Positions 27,081 through 35,086 of a stretch of 64,000 bases of DNA are shown here, one piece after another; position 1 is the first letter of the stretch, and every line of letters begins with the position of its first letter. The translations under genes were made by a program, and so were the position numbers. The stretch is taken from NCBI RefSeq assembly GCF_036178845.1, contig NZ_CP108070.1:6572001-6636000 (forward strand), given 5' to 3'. The DNA comes from Streptomyces sp. NBC_00271 (GTDB taxonomy: Bacteria; Actinomycetota; Actinomycetes; Streptomycetales; Streptomycetaceae). The notes beneath the pieces were generated by a model that searched no databases, was not told where the DNA came from, and saw nothing but the letters and a program-made list of their open reading frames with translations.

Positions 27081-27159
27081 ACCCTCCGGGCTCCCGTCCA
27101 GGCTTCTCTGTCCACAGGGTGTGGACGGTCCGGTCCGGCGGGCGTGACACGATCGACGC

Positions 27160-28308
27160 ATGAGCAGTACGCCCAGCACCGTGGAGCGCGCCTTCGAGAC
27201 CGCGCTCTACGCCGACAGTGACGCGGCCCTCGACACGGGCGCCTCGCTGCTCGCCGCCGACCCCGCCTCCGACACCGAACTCGCCCGCCGCGGCGAGGAG
27301 TTCGTCGCCGCGGCGTGGCGTCGCGGCTGGCAGCCCGCCGACGTCGTACGGATCGTGCGGCGCGAGTTGGACGACGTACACCTGCAGTTGGTGTCGGAGC
27401 TGGTGCGCGCGGAGGCCGGCCGGGACCGGCGGCCCCGGGGCCCGCGCTGGGCGGCGCAGCTCGAAGAGCTGGACGCCCGCGCCCCGCGCACCGACCGCTT
27501 CTCGCTCGCGACCGCCGCACTGGAGCTGTACCGGCTGCTGCTCCGCCTCCCCACCCTCGAACCCCTCGATACGCACCTGTCCGACGTCACGTCACGGCAC
27601 CCGGCCGCCTCCCAGGACTCCCGCATGCTCATGCGTATCCGCGCGCTGCTCGCCAAGGCCGAGGCGACCGGATTCCCGGAGGAGGCGGAGGCGCTGAGCG
27701 CCAAGGCCCAGGAGCTGATGGCCCGGCACAGCATCGACGAGGCGCTGCTCGCGGCCCGTACGCACGCCAAGGACGCGCCCGGCGCCTGCCGCATCGGTGT
27801 CGAGCCGCCGTACGAGACGGCCAAGGCGGTGCTGCTGGACGCGGTGGCCGGCACGAACCGCTGTCGCGCCGTGTGGAACGAGTCGCTCGGATTCTCGACC
27901 GTCGTCGGCTTCGAACCCGACCTGGAGGCCGTCGAACTCCTCTACACCTCGCTGCTCGTGCAGGCCACGGCCGCGATGACAAAGGCGGAGGCGGCCCAGC
28001 GGGCCGGGGGAAGGAAGCGGACGAAGAGCTTCCGGCAGTCGTTCCTGGCCGCGTACGCGCACCGGATCGGCGACCGGCTGGCGACCGCCGCCGAGGGGGC
28101 CGAGGGGGAAGCCGCGTCGCAGGCCCCGGTGGCGGAGCTGCTGCCCGTCCTGGCGGCCCGTGACGTGGCGGTCAACGACCACATGGAGCGGATGTTCCCG
28201 GACACCGTCACCACCCGGCTGCGCGGGGTCAACGACGCGGCCGGATGGCAGGAAGGAGCCGCGGCGGCGGACCGCGCCCAGGTCAGGGCACGTCCGCCGC
28301 TTCGCTGA
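27160..28308 (+). CDS. DUF2786 domain protein
   Basis: 382 residues, ATG at 27160. The DUF2786 core is visible at about 150-195 (RMLMRIRALLAKAEATGFPEEAEALSAKAQELMARHSID). This motif is found in phage and bacterial proteins of unknown function. The second half (GTNRCRAVWNESLGFSTVVGFEPDLEAVELLYTSLLVQA...RKRTKSFRQSFLAAYAHRIGDRL) matches the usual DUF7168-like C-terminal extension. No membrane segments or known catalytic residues are seen. It diverges from the Clp-N gene and could share the operators between them. Confidence 0.85.
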   Translation: MSSTPSTVERAFETALYADSDAALDTGASLLAADPASDTELARRGEEFVAAAWRRGWQPADVVRIVRRELDDVHLQLVSELVRAEAGRDRRPRGPRWAAQLEELDARAPRTDRFSLATAALELYRLLLRLPTLEPLDTHLSDVTSRHPAASQDSRMLMRIRALLAKAEATGFPEEAEALSAKAQELMARHSIDEALLAARTHAKDAPGACRIGVEPPYETAKAVLLDAVAGTNRCRAVWNESLGFSTVVGFEPDLEAVELLYTSLLVQATAAMTKAEAAQRAGGRKRTKSFRQSFLAAYAHRIGDRLATAAEGAEGEAASQAPVAELLPVLAARDVAVNDHMERMFPDTVTTRLRGVNDAAGWQEGAAAADRAQVRARPPLR

Positions 28309-28361
28309 CGCCCGGCTTGCGCGGGGCGGCTGGGCGCCTCCCGGCCTGCGCCGGGAGCCGC

Positions 28362-28913
28362 TCAGTCGCCCGCGGGCTGGAACGAGCTCACGGAGGCGTT
28401 CGGGTCGGTCGGACCGGTCTTGCCCGCGAGGGGACCGTACGACCACTTGAAGCTCTGGGTGGTGGCGGCGCCGGGCAGGCCGATCTTCAGCGTGGTCGCG
28501 GCGAGGCTCTTCCCGTCGCCCGCCGTGCCCCGTACGTAGGTGATCGTGAAGGAGGCGGTACCGCTCGCCGCCAGCGTCAGCTTCGGCGGGGTCGCGGACT
28601 TCTCCTCGGGCACGTCCGTACCCGTGCCCCCGTCCAGCACCTTGACGGCGGGGAAGCCCTGAAGGGTGCACTCGGCGCCCTTGTTGGTGAGTGTGACGGG
28701 CACGTTGCCGGTGTCGCCGGCGGCCGGGGCGGCGTTGGCGGGGCCGACCTGGATGCCGATCTGGTCGATCTTGCAGGCCGTGGAGGCGGCGGCGGAGGAG
28801 GCGGTCGAGGCCTTCTTGCCGCCGTCACTGTCGCTGCTGCTGCCGCCGCTGTCGCAGGCGGTGAGGGTGAGTGCCGCCGCGGCGGCGACGACGGCGATCG
28901 GAAGGGCGCGCAT
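28362..28913 (-). CDS. DUF4232 lipoprotein
   Basis: 183 residues from the ATG at 28913, which is preceded by GGGGGA; the longer open frame upstream has no support. It has a lipoprotein signal MRALPIAVVAAAAALTLTAC with the lipobox LTAC, so Cys20 should be lipidated. A Ser/Gly/Asp-rich linker follows, then a DUF4232 domain (CKIDQIGIQV, NVPVTLTNKGAECTLQGFPAVKVLDGG, SFTITYVRG). It is an extracytoplasmic membrane-anchored protein of unknown function, a common type in streptomycetes. Confidence 0.9.
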   Translation of the reverse strand: MRALPIAVVAAAAALTLTACDSGGSSSDSDGGKKASTASSAAASTACKIDQIGIQVGPANAAPAAGDTGNVPVTLTNKGAECTLQGFPAVKVLDGGTGTDVPEEKSATPPKLTLAASGTASFTITYVRGTAGDGKSLAATTLKIGLPGAATTQSFKWSYGPLAGKTGPTDPNASVSSFQPAGD

Positions 28914-29076
28914 GGGTTTCCCCCTGGGTTCGTGAAGGTGCTCATGGATCATCACGCAGACCGCTGGGCGCGCGTTGCGCGGCCCCCCCATCGCGCACCT
29001 CTCCCGTGTCGCGTATATCCCGAATGCGAACCGAAGGCCGCCCCGCGACGACGGTATGAGCGACGGACACACGAAC

Positions 29077-29108
29077 GGGCCGCGGAGTCCCAGGGATTCC
29101 GCGGGCCC
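29077..29108. terminator. Hairpin terminator after the second lipoprotein gene
   Basis: An imperfect inverted repeat around CGCGGAGTCCC / GGGATTCCGCG, 66 bases past the stop of the minus-strand gene ending at 29174. Confidence 0.6.
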
Positions 29109-29173
29109 GCCGCCAAGCGCCGACCGGGGTAGATCGGTGCAGGTCAGGGCGGGTCAGGAAGGGGTCGGGCCGG

Positions 29174-29698
29174 TCAGGAGCCCAGGCTCGCCGTCGGCAG
29201 TCCCGACGGGAGCTGACCGCCCTCGGCCTTCGTGTACGACTCCTTGCCGAGGTTCCCCGACCAGGTGACCTTCAGCGTCGTGCTGTTCACGGAGTCGACC
29301 ATGCCCGTCGCGCGGTCCTTGTTCCCGTCGGTGCACTTGAGGTGGATCATCTGCATGCCCGCCTCGTCACCGGCGGTCCCGGTGCACACGGTGCCGCCCG
29401 TCGTGAAGAGCCCGGCCTGCTTGCCGGTGATCACCAGCGCCACGGCCTTGCCGCCGGTCGTGGCCACCCAGCTGCCCTCCAGCTTTCCGGCGGCGGCCGA
29501 CGGAGTGCTCGAGTCGCCGCCCGTGCCGGCCGTCCCCGAGGCGGACGCGCCGGGACTCGCGGACCCGTCCCCGGAGCCGGACCCCGAGTCGCTGCTGCAC
29601 CCGGTCAGGGCGAGCGTGCCCGCCAGGCCCGCGGCCACGGCCATGGCCGCGCCCCGGGTCCGCCGCCGCGGAAGGGTCGCCGAAGTCGCCGATGTCAC
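29174..29698 (-). CDS. Putative lipoprotein, unknown function
   Basis: 174 residues from a GTG at 29698, with GGGGG a few bases upstream; a TTG at 29710 is also possible. Signal with RRRTRGAAMAVAAGLAGTLALTGC: a lipobox (LTGC) and a twin-arginine-like basic start. A long Ser/Gly linker follows, then a compact domain (GSWVATTGGKAVALVITGKQAGLFTTGGTVCTG...STTLKVTWSGNLGKESYTKA) that looks like a small beta-barrel. I do not recognise the family. Probably anchored on the outer face of the membrane. Orientation matches the DUF4232 lipoprotein gene downstream, but a hairpin separates them. Confidence 0.8.
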   Translation of the reverse strand: MTSATSATLPRRRTRGAAMAVAAGLAGTLALTGCSSDSGSGSGDGSASPGASASGTAGTGGDSSTPSAAAGKLEGSWVATTGGKAVALVITGKQAGLFTTGGTVCTGTAGDEAGMQMIHLKCTDGNKDRATGMVDSVNSTTLKVTWSGNLGKESYTKAEGGQLPSGLPTASLGS

Positions 29699-29916
29699 TG
29701 AAGCCCCCAAGGGTGATGGTGTCGCTGGGGTCGCCGGAACGACCGCAGCAAGCTATCAGCCACACTCACGAACACCCTGAGCGAGACATCGGGAGAACTT
29801 ACGAATCTTCTGAGGGAGTTGTCGGGGGGTGATTCCGAGGGAGTTGTCGAGTCACCGCTCCTTGGGAGTCGGCGCGGCATCGGGAGTGCCTCGAGGGCGC
29901 CGTCGGACGCGACGCG

Positions 29917-30222
29917 CTACCAGGACGACTTGCGGACACCCGGCAGGAATCCCGCGTGCGCCTGCTCCCGCAGATTCACCCGGGACAGCCCGAAGGTACG
30001 CAGGTAGCCGCGGGGGCGGCCGTCCATGCTGTCGCGGTTGCGGACGCGGGTGGCGCTCGCGTCGCGCGGCTGGCGGCGCAGTTCCTCCCGTGCGGCGGCC
30101 CGTTCGGCCTCGGTCGAGGACGGCCGGCGGAGGATCTCCTTCAGTTCGGCCCGCCGCGCCGCGTACCGGGCGACGACCTCCCTGCGCCGCTCGTTCTTCG
30201 CGATCTTGCTCTTCTTGGCCAT
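29917..30222 (-). CDS. rpsN: 30S ribosomal protein S14, zinc-independent form
   Basis: 101 residues. S14 features: [27 protein letters not shown] at the start and [29 protein letters not shown] at the end. The CxxC pairs of the zinc-binding form are absent, so it is the C-minus paralogue that replaces the zinc form under zinc shortage. Its ATG overlaps the stop of the L28 gene (TGATG), giving tight coupling. It is part of the divergent operons controlled from the Zur-like site at 30493. Confidence 0.97.
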   Translation of the reverse strand: MAKKSKIAKNERRREVVARYAARRAELKEILRRPSSTEAERAAAREELRRQPRDASATRVRNRDSMDGRPRGYLRTFGLSRVNLREQAHAGFLPGVRKSSW

Positions 30223-30458
30223 CAGACCCTCACCCCACGGGCCCGGATCCTGGCCACGGCCGCCTCGACGCCGATCGCGTCCACGGTCTTGATGCCCTTC
30301 GCGCTCAGCCGCAGCCGTACGTGACGGCCCTCGCTCGGCAGCCAGTAGCGCTTGTGCTGGACGTTCGGGTCGAAGCGGCGGGACGTGCGCCGGTGGGAGT
30401 GGGAGATGGAGTTGCCGAAGCCCGGCGTGGCGCCGGTCAGCATGCAGTGCGCGGACAA
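30222..30458 (-). CDS. rpmB: 50S ribosomal protein L28, alternative form
   Basis: 78 residues from a TTG at 30458 with GGGAGAGG upstream. The start is set by the conserved [24 protein letters not shown]; an internal ATG would cut this off. [20 protein letters not shown] is typical of L28. Only one cysteine remains, so it cannot form the four-Cys zinc site. First gene of the leftward L28-S14 operon, diverging from the L33-L31-CobW-S18 operon. Confidence 0.95.
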   Translation of the reverse strand: MSAHCMLTGATPGFGNSISHSHRRTSRRFDPNVQHKRYWLPSEGRHVRLRLSAKGIKTVDAIGVEAAVARIRARGVRV

Positions 30459-30492
30459 GGGTGACGCACCTCTCCCTGAGACGTATTGGAAA

Positions 30493-30507
30493 TGGGAGTC
30501 ATTTTCG
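30493..30507. promoter_or_regulatory. Zur-type zinc operator
   Basis: TGGGAGTCATTTTCG (complement CGAAAATGACTCCCA) matches 11 of 15 positions of the streptomycete Zur consensus as I recall it (TGAAAATGATTTTCA). It lies in the 63-bp gap between the divergent L28 and L33 genes, so zinc-loaded Zur could repress both operons. Confidence 0.7.
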
Positions 30508-30521
30508 TTAACATACCAGCC

Positions 30522-30687
30522 ATGGCACGCAACGAACTCCGTCCCGTCATCAAGCTCCGGTCCACGGCCGGGACCGGCTTCACGTACGTCACCCGCAAGA
30601 ACCGGCCGCAACGACCCGGACCGGATGACCCTGCGCAAGTTCGACCCGGTCGCCGGCCGGCACGTCGACTTCCGAGAGGAGCGCTGA
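30522..30687 (+). pseudogene. rpmG: 50S ribosomal protein L33, zinc-independent form, frameshifted
   Basis: The first 28 codons ([15 protein letters not shown]...TYVTRKNR) and the last 26 codons ([19 protein letters not shown]...REER, stop at 30685) are both perfect L33, but in different frames. An L33 of 54 residues needs 165 bases; 166 are present. The extra base is in 30603-30608 (ACCGGCCGCAA where ACCGGCGCAA is expected). No cysteines occur, as in the C-minus form. The unshifted frame runs on without a stop straight into the L31 gene, giving a potential L33-L31 fusion. It may be a real mutation, a sequencing error in a GC run, or (less likely) programmed frameshifting. Confidence 0.9.
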
Positions 30688-30692
30688 CCGCC

Positions 30693-31016
30693 ATGCGCGA
30701 GGGAACCCACCCGGAGTACGGCCCCGTCGTCTTCCGCGACCGCGCCGCGAACCACGCCTTTCTCACCCGCTCGACGCTCGCCGCCACGGCGGGGGAGAAG
30801 ACGATCGAATGGCAGGACGGCCACACCTACCCGGTGGTGGACGTCGAGATCTCGAACGTGAGCCACCCCTTCTACACGGGCAACGCGCGGGTGCTGGACA
30901 CCGCGGGCCGGGTGGAACGCTTCGAGCGCCGGTACGGAGCGGCCGGCGACGCGCGCGGCAAGGCAGGCGACAAGGCGCTCGGCGCGGCGGGCGGCAAGCG
31001 CGGCGGTGCCGGCTGA
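30693..31016 (+). CDS. rpmE2: 50S ribosomal protein L31 type B, zinc-independent
   Basis: 107 residues. Type B L31 pattern: [68 protein letters not shown]. The CxxC of the zinc form is missing. The C-terminus has an extra Ala/Gly/Lys-rich tail of about 25 residues. ATG at 30693 with GAGAGGAG upstream. Because of the L33 frameshift this gene is in frame with the L33 start codon. Its stop overlaps the ATG of the CobW gene (TGATG). Expected to be induced when zinc is scarce. Confidence 0.96.
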   Translation: MREGTHPEYGPVVFRDRAANHAFLTRSTLAATAGEKTIEWQDGHTYPVVDVEISNVSHPFYTGNARVLDTAGRVERFERRYGAAGDARGKAGDKALGAAGGKRGGAG

Positions 31017-32929
31017 TGCCGTCCTCGCACCTCTGCGTCGTGATCGTCGGCGGCCTGCACGCGGATGCGCGGCGGGCCGCCGTCGCACGGCTGCTCGCCG
31101 ACGTTCCCGGCAGCGTCGCCCTCCACCACGACCTGGCGACGGCCGCGGCGGGCACGGTCGTCCGTACGATCCGGGACGCCACCGGAATCGTGTCGGCGGG
31201 CGAGGCCCCGCTCGTCAACGACTGCGCGTGCTGCGCCCTGCGCGAGGATCTGGTGCCGGAGCTGCGGCGCCTCGCGGACGCGGGCCTGACACGCCTCGCC
31301 GTCGTCGAACTGTGGGACTCGGTCGAGCCCAAGGCCATGGCCGAGGTCGTCGCGGCGGGCGGGCTCCGGCTGACCTCCGTGATCACCGCTGTCGACCCGG
31401 CGCTGCTCCTGCCGTACCTCGCCAACGGCGACGACCTCGCAGAGGTCGGCCTCGCCGCTGCCGCCACCGACCGGCGCACGGTCGCCGACACCTTCGCCCG
31501 CCAACTGGAGTACGCCCCCGTCCTTGCCGTCGCCGCCTCGGAACAGGCCGACGACGAGGACCGCGCGCTGCTGGCCCAACTCCATCCCACGGCCCGTCGG
31601 GTCCCGATCGACGCACTCGACGTGACGGACGGCGAGGCCAGCGAAACCAACTGGTTCGCACCGACCCGGCCCCCGGCCGAGGGCTGGACCCCACCAGGAT
31701 GGGAAGCGGCCCCCGTCGACACGAAGAACGCCGCTCCCCCGCGCGGGGGCGGGAGCCCGGGCGCGGCCACCTCCGGCACGGACGGAATCGACGGCGCCGA
31801 TATGGCTGCCGGTGCCGGTGCCGGTGCCGGTGGCCCGGGGGCCGGCCCCGCTGCGGCCGGTGCGGGCCCCCGGTCCGAGGGGGTCGGCTCCGCCATGGAT
31901 GGTGCGGGCCCCCGGTCCGCGGGTCCGGGTTCTGCTGTCGGCGGTGCGGAAGTCCGATCCGAGGGACCGGGCCCCGCTGTTGGTGGTGCGGGGTCTCGGT
32001 CCGAGGGGCTGGACCCCGCTGTCGGCGGTGCGGAACCCCGGTCTGAGGGGTCAGGCTCCGCCGTGGATGGTGCGGGGCTCCGGTCTGTGGGTTCGGGTTC
32101 TGCTGTTGGTGGTGCGGGGTCTCGGTCCGAGGGGCTGGACCCCGCTGTCGGCGGTGCGGAACCCCGGTCCGAGGGGTCAGGCTCCGCCGTGGATGGTGCG
32201 GGGCTCCGGTCTGTGGGTTCGGGTTCTGCTGTTGGTGGTGCGGGGTCTCGGTCCGAGGGGCTGGACCCCGCTGTCGGCGGTGCGGAACCCCCGTCCGGGG
32301 GGTCAGGCTCTGTTGTTGGTGGTGCGGGGCCGTGCTCTGACGGGATCGGTTCCGCTGTGGGCGGGGCCGAACTCCGGTCCGAGAGAACCGGCTCCGCGCT
32401 CGTCGACGCCGCGTTCGCCGGGTTCGACGTCGAAGCCGCGGCAGCGGCCCAGCATCCGGCCTGTGCGCTGTTGCCGGCCGAGGCCGACGAGGCCGGTGTC
32501 GGCACGCTCGTATGGCATCGGCGACGGCCGTTCCACCCCGAGCGGCTGTACGCGGCGCTGGAGGACCTGACCTGCGCGGCCGCGCGCAGCCGGGGGCGGT
32601 TCTGGCTCGCCGACCGGCCCGACACCCTGCTGCACTGGGACGCGGCCGGAGGCGCGCTCTGCGTGGAGAGCGCGGGCCCCTGGCTCGCCTCGCTCCCGGA
32701 CGCCGCGTGGGACATGGTCCCGCCCGTCCGTCGCGCCGCCGCCGCGCTCGACTGGCACCCGGAGCACGGCGACTGCTGCCAGCACCTCGTCTTCACCTCG
32801 CCTGGGCTCGACCGCGAGGGGCTCGAACTGCTCCTGGAGTCCTGCCTGTTGACCGACGCCGAGTACACCGCGGGCCCCGCCCTCTGGAAGCGACTCCCGC
32901 CCGCCTTCGACTCCCTCCTGGAGATCTGA
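31016..32929 (+). CDS. CobW-family protein of the zinc-starvation cluster, with repeat insert
   Basis: 637 residues. The N-terminal part (1-235) resembles CobW/ZNG GTPases and keeps the metal motif [10 protein letters not shown] (CxCC, residues 70-73). The P-loop is lost: where GxxxxGK[ST] should be, it reads [13 protein letters not shown], so GTP binding is doubtful. Residues 279-460 are 13 tandem copies of a 14-residue unit. A CobW C-terminal domain follows (about 465-637: [51 protein letters not shown]). Family members deliver or manage zinc when it is limiting, which fits its place between C-minus L31 and S18 genes. Homologues normally lack such a long insert. Coupled to L31 by TGATG. Confidence 0.88.
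   Translation: MPSSHLCVVIVGGLHADARRAAVARLLADVPGSVALHHDLATAAAGTVVRTIRDATGIVSAGEAPLVNDCACCALREDLVPELRRLADAGLTRLAVVELWDSVEPKAMAEVVAAGGLRLTSVITAVDPALLLPYLANGDDLAEVGLAAAATDRRTVADTFARQLEYAPVLAVAASEQADDEDRALLAQLHPTARRVPIDALDVTDGEASETNWFAPTRPPAEGWTPPGWEAAPVDTKNAAPPRGGGSPGAATSGTDGIDGADMAAGAGAGAGGPGAGPAAAGAGPRSEGVGSAMDGAGPRSAGPGSAVGGAEVRSEGPGPAVGGAGSRSEGLDPAVGGAEPRSEGSGSAVDGAGLRSVGSGSAVGGAGSRSEGLDPAVGGAEPRSEGSGSAVDGAGLRSVGSGSAVGGAGSRSEGLDPAVGGAEPPSGGSGSVVGGAGPCSDGIGSAVGGAELRSERTGSALVDAAFAGFDVEAAAAAQHPACALLPAEADEAGVGTLVWHRRRPFHPERLYAALEDLTCAAARSRGRFWLADRPDTLLHWDAAGGALCVESAGPWLASLPDAAWDMVPPVRRAAAALDWHPEHGDCCQHLVFTSPGLDREGLELLLESCLLTDAEYTAGPALWKRLPPAFDSLLEI
31850..32395 (+). repeat. 42-bp minisatellite, 13 units, inside the CobW gene
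   Basis: Thirteen consecutive units encode variants of AVGGAxxRSEGxGS (residues 279-460). Three successive types ([27 protein letters not shown]) recur in the same order, so a 126-bp block was itself copied about 2.7 times. The length stays a multiple of three, so the frame is kept. Confidence 0.92.
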
Positions 32930-32932
32930 CCC

Positions 32933-33175
32933 ATGGCCCGCAAGCCGGAACGCAAGCCCGCCGCCAAGTCCCGCCCCAACCCGCTGGACCGCGACGGGAT
33001 CACGTACATCGACTACAAGGACACCGACCTGCTGCGGAAGTTCATCTCCGACCGCGGCAAGATCCGCAGCCGCCGGGTCACCCGGGTGACCGCGCAGCAG
33101 CAGCGGATGCTCGCCCGCGCGATCAAGAACGCGCGCGAGATGGCGCTGTTGCCGTACTCCGGCACCGGCCGCTGA
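32933..33175 (+). CDS. rpsR: 30S ribosomal protein S18, alternative form
   Basis: 80 residues. S18 core: [53 protein letters not shown]. It has no cysteine, consistent with the zinc-independent set. ATG at 32933, three bases after the CobW stop, so it is the last gene of the rightward L33-L31-CobW-S18 operon. A 22-bp perfect hairpin follows. Confidence 0.97.
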   Translation: MARKPERKPAAKSRPNPLDRDGITYIDYKDTDLLRKFISDRGKIRSRRVTRVTAQQQRMLARAIKNAREMALLPYSGTGR

Positions 33176-33197
33176 TCCCACCCGGCCGACACGCGCC

Positions 33198-33246
33198 ACA
33201 GGCAGGAGATTCCCTACGGTCGCCCCGTAGGGAATCTCCTGCCTGT
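33198..33246. terminator. 22-bp perfect hairpin terminator
   Basis: Arms 33198-33219 and 33225-33246 are exact complements (ACAGGCAGGAGATTCCC... and its reverse) with a TCGCC loop. It closes the zinc-starvation operon and can work in both directions. Confidence 0.92.
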
Positions 33247-33875
33247 CGTCGTCGCCCATGAACATCACCCAAGCCCCCTCCGTCACGGGCGAACTCCTCG
33301 ACCCCATGGACACCGAAGCCGAAGCGGGGACCGAGGCCGAGACTGAACCCGGCGGCAGCACGTCATGAACCCCGTCCGGACGGAGTCCCGCCCCCCGCTC
33401 CGGAGGACGATCCGCTTCCCCGGCACCGTCGACGTGCGGCTTCTCGCGTACGAGCCGGAACGGACGCCGTGCGTCCGGTGAGCCGACGCCGCTCCGGTGA
33501 CCCCTCCGGATTGGGCCATTACGTGAACGTTGAAACTCGAAGGGCCCGGTACGCGTCTCTTCTTATTGCATGAGGGGTTCGACCCGGACGACCCAGCGCG
33601 GATGATGGCGTGGAAGATCATGCACGGGGGCTGGGGAGCGCATGTGATGCGCTCTCCAGGGCAGACGCTGAACCAGATACGGCCCGGCGAGTACCAGACG
33701 GTAGTCGGGCGGTCAACACTCGGTAGTCAAAGGGCGGTAAAAGCTGTAACCGTGGGACCACCCCCCGTGCACGTGCATCTGCCCATGCATCTGCACATGA
33801 ACAGAGCTATGATCCGGGGCAGTTGGCCACTGCATCAATGGCCACATTGGCCACTGCACGACCGGGGAGCGACTT
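33247..33875. other. Gap; regulatory sequence, possible tiny ORFs
   Basis: About 630 bases with no supported gene. Two tiny overlapping frames (ATG at 33258, 36 codons; ATG at 33365, joined by ATGA) have no motif. Base composition drops in GC after about 33530, as in promoter DNA. It holds the 28-bp element at 33766-33793 and repeats of TTGGCCACTGCA at 33823-33834 and 33847-33858, just before the DUF397 gene. Confidence 0.5.
33766..33793 (+). promoter_or_regulatory. 28-bp regulatory element, copy 1
   Basis: Begins with the palindrome TGCACGTGCA (33768-33777) and contains the direct repeat TGCATCTG twice, 12 bp apart (33774 and 33786). It lies 83 bp before the DUF397 gene. The same 28 bases, with one mismatch, occur upstream of the ATPase gene in the same orientation relative to that gene. 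Confidence 0.7.
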
Positions 33876-34145
33876 GTGGACCACGACGTGTACGACGTGG
33901 ATGACCTGGATGACGTGTACAACGGCATGGCTGCGACCGAGCTGACCGGGGTGGCCTGGCAGAAGAGCAGGCACAGCAACTCGCAGGGCTCCTGCGTGGA
34001 GTTCGCGAGGCTGCCCGGAGGCGACGTGGCGGTGCGGAACTCGCGGTTCCCGGAAGGGCCCGCGCTCGTCTACACCCGCGCCGAGATCGAAGCCATGCTC
34101 CTGGGCATCAAGGACGGCGAGTTCGACCACCTGATCGCCGGCTGA
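33876..34145 (+). CDS. DUF397 domain protein
   Basis: 89 residues from a GTG at 33876 with GGGGAG upstream. An acidic Asp/Tyr/Val-rich start (DHDVYDVDDLDDVYNGM) precedes the DUF397 core: WQKSRHSNSQGSCVEFARLPGGDVAVRNSRFPEGPALVYTRAEIEAML. DUF397 proteins are small partners of XRE/DUF5753 regulators in streptomycetes (whiJ- and bldB-type loci). The ATPase and the XRE gene of such a triad follow at 34270 and 35087. It probably acts as a ligand or antagonist of the XRE regulator. Confidence 0.93.
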   Translation: MDHDVYDVDDLDDVYNGMAATELTGVAWQKSRHSNSQGSCVEFARLPGGDVAVRNSRFPEGPALVYTRAEIEAMLLGIKDGEFDHLIAG

Positions 34146-34237
34146 CGTGAGTCGGCGCCGCACACCCGGGCACGCCTTCGGGTGGGGCAACCGGCATAAC
34201 TGACGGCAACGACCTTCTCGCGGCGCGTAACGCGCGT

Positions 34238-34269
34238 AGAACCGCGGCGCCAAAAAGCGCCGCGGTTCT
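34238..34269. terminator. Perfect 13-bp bidirectional terminator
   Basis: AGAACCGCGGCGC (34238-34250) and its complement (34257-34269) with a CAAAAA loop, between the convergent DUF397 and ATPase genes. Confidence 0.88.
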
Positions 34270-34788
34270 CTATTCGGCCGAAACCCCGCCGGCGGCCGGC
34301 TGCGGAAGTCTGAAGAGCGCCCATACGACCTTGCCGCTGAGCGTGCCCGCGAGCGGGTGCCAGCCCCAGCTGTCGGCGAACGAGTCGACCAGGAACAGGC
34401 CCCGGCCCGACTCCGCCGAGAAGTCCTCCGAGTCGCCCGCGACCGGACTGTCGTGACTGGGGTCGCGCACCGCGCACACCAGACGTGAGGTCCACCGCAT
34501 CAAGTGCAGCCGCACGGGCCCGCCTTGATCGTCCGAGCGGGGCGTGTCCGAGGGCAGGGCGTGCCGCAGGGCGTTGGTCACGAGCTCGGAGACCACCAGG
34601 CAGACGTCGTCGAAGCGCTCGCCGATGTCCCACTGGTCCAGCGTTCCGCGGGTGAACTGCCGCGCTTCGCGCACCGCTTCGTAGCGTGCCGGCAGGGCGC
34701 AGGAAGCGGCGCTGGACACAGCCGCGGGGTCGAGCGGCGGAAGTCCCTGCCGTAAGGGCTCGAGCATGGTCGATCCATTCGTCCCCAT
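34270..34788 (-). CDS. Anti-sigma-factor-like ATP-binding protein (HATPase_c)
   Basis: 172 residues from the ATG at 34788, which has GGGAG upstream; the longer frame to 35175 is not supported. GHKL-type ATPase features: RFDDVCLVVSELVTNALRHA (N box), AVRDPSHDSP (G1 DxxxxxP-like) and ESGRGLFLVDSFADSWGW (G2). This is the short RsbW/SpoIIAB-like class that is abundant in Streptomyces and often found with DUF397 and XRE genes. It may be an anti-sigma kinase or simply a partner in the triad. Its upstream region carries copy 2 of the shared 28-bp element, 76-103 bp before its start. Confidence 0.9.
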   Translation of the reverse strand: MGTNGSTMLEPLRQGLPPLDPAAVSSAASCALPARYEAVREARQFTRGTLDQWDIGERFDDVCLVVSELVTNALRHALPSDTPRSDDQGGPVRLHLMRWTSRLVCAVRDPSHDSPVAGDSEDFSAESGRGLFLVDSFADSWGWHPLAGTLSGKVVWALFRLPQPAAGGVSAE

Positions 34789-34863
34789 GCGAGGCACTCC
34801 CGGGTGTTCGCGGTCGTTGCGATGCAGCGGTGGCGCGAGGACCATGGTTCCGAATGCGTACAG

Positions 34864-34891
34864 CAGATGCAAGGGCAGATGCACGTGCACG
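34864..34891 (-). promoter_or_regulatory. 28-bp regulatory element, copy 2
   Basis: On the minus strand, 27 of 28 bases match copy 1 at 33766-33793, including TGCACGTGCA and both TGCATCTG repeats. The flanks do not match, so the identity is specific to the element. It faces the ATPase gene. Confidence 0.7.
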
Positions 34892-35086
34892 CGCCCGAAT
34901 TGGACCTTCCTCCACCCTTTCTTGGTCATTTCTTCTGTCACCTTCTTCCCGCTTGTTGACCCTCTACTGATCTTTTTCTGCGTGGCCCCTTTGGAGTCTT
35001 TCCGTTTCTGTAACTGAACGAGTACTGCTTGAAGTGTTTTAGTGGCAGACTTCGGCCCTTGAAGACGGTTGGGGAGGCGGACGAAC

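Noticed and set aside
31850..32395. Repeat array considered as a CRISPR
   Set aside because: Units are contiguous 42-mers without unique spacers and are coding.
30763..33009. 748-residue minus-strand frame over the CobW repeat
   Set aside because: The in-frame 42-bp repeat keeps all frames open; the sense strand carries the CobW domains.
33530..33904. 124-codon plus-strand frame before the DUF397 gene
   Set aside because: TTG start without ribosome site, low third-position GC, and it runs through the promoter and the 28-bp element. The similar HVHLP sequence seen in both leaders follows from the shared DNA element, not from a conserved peptide.
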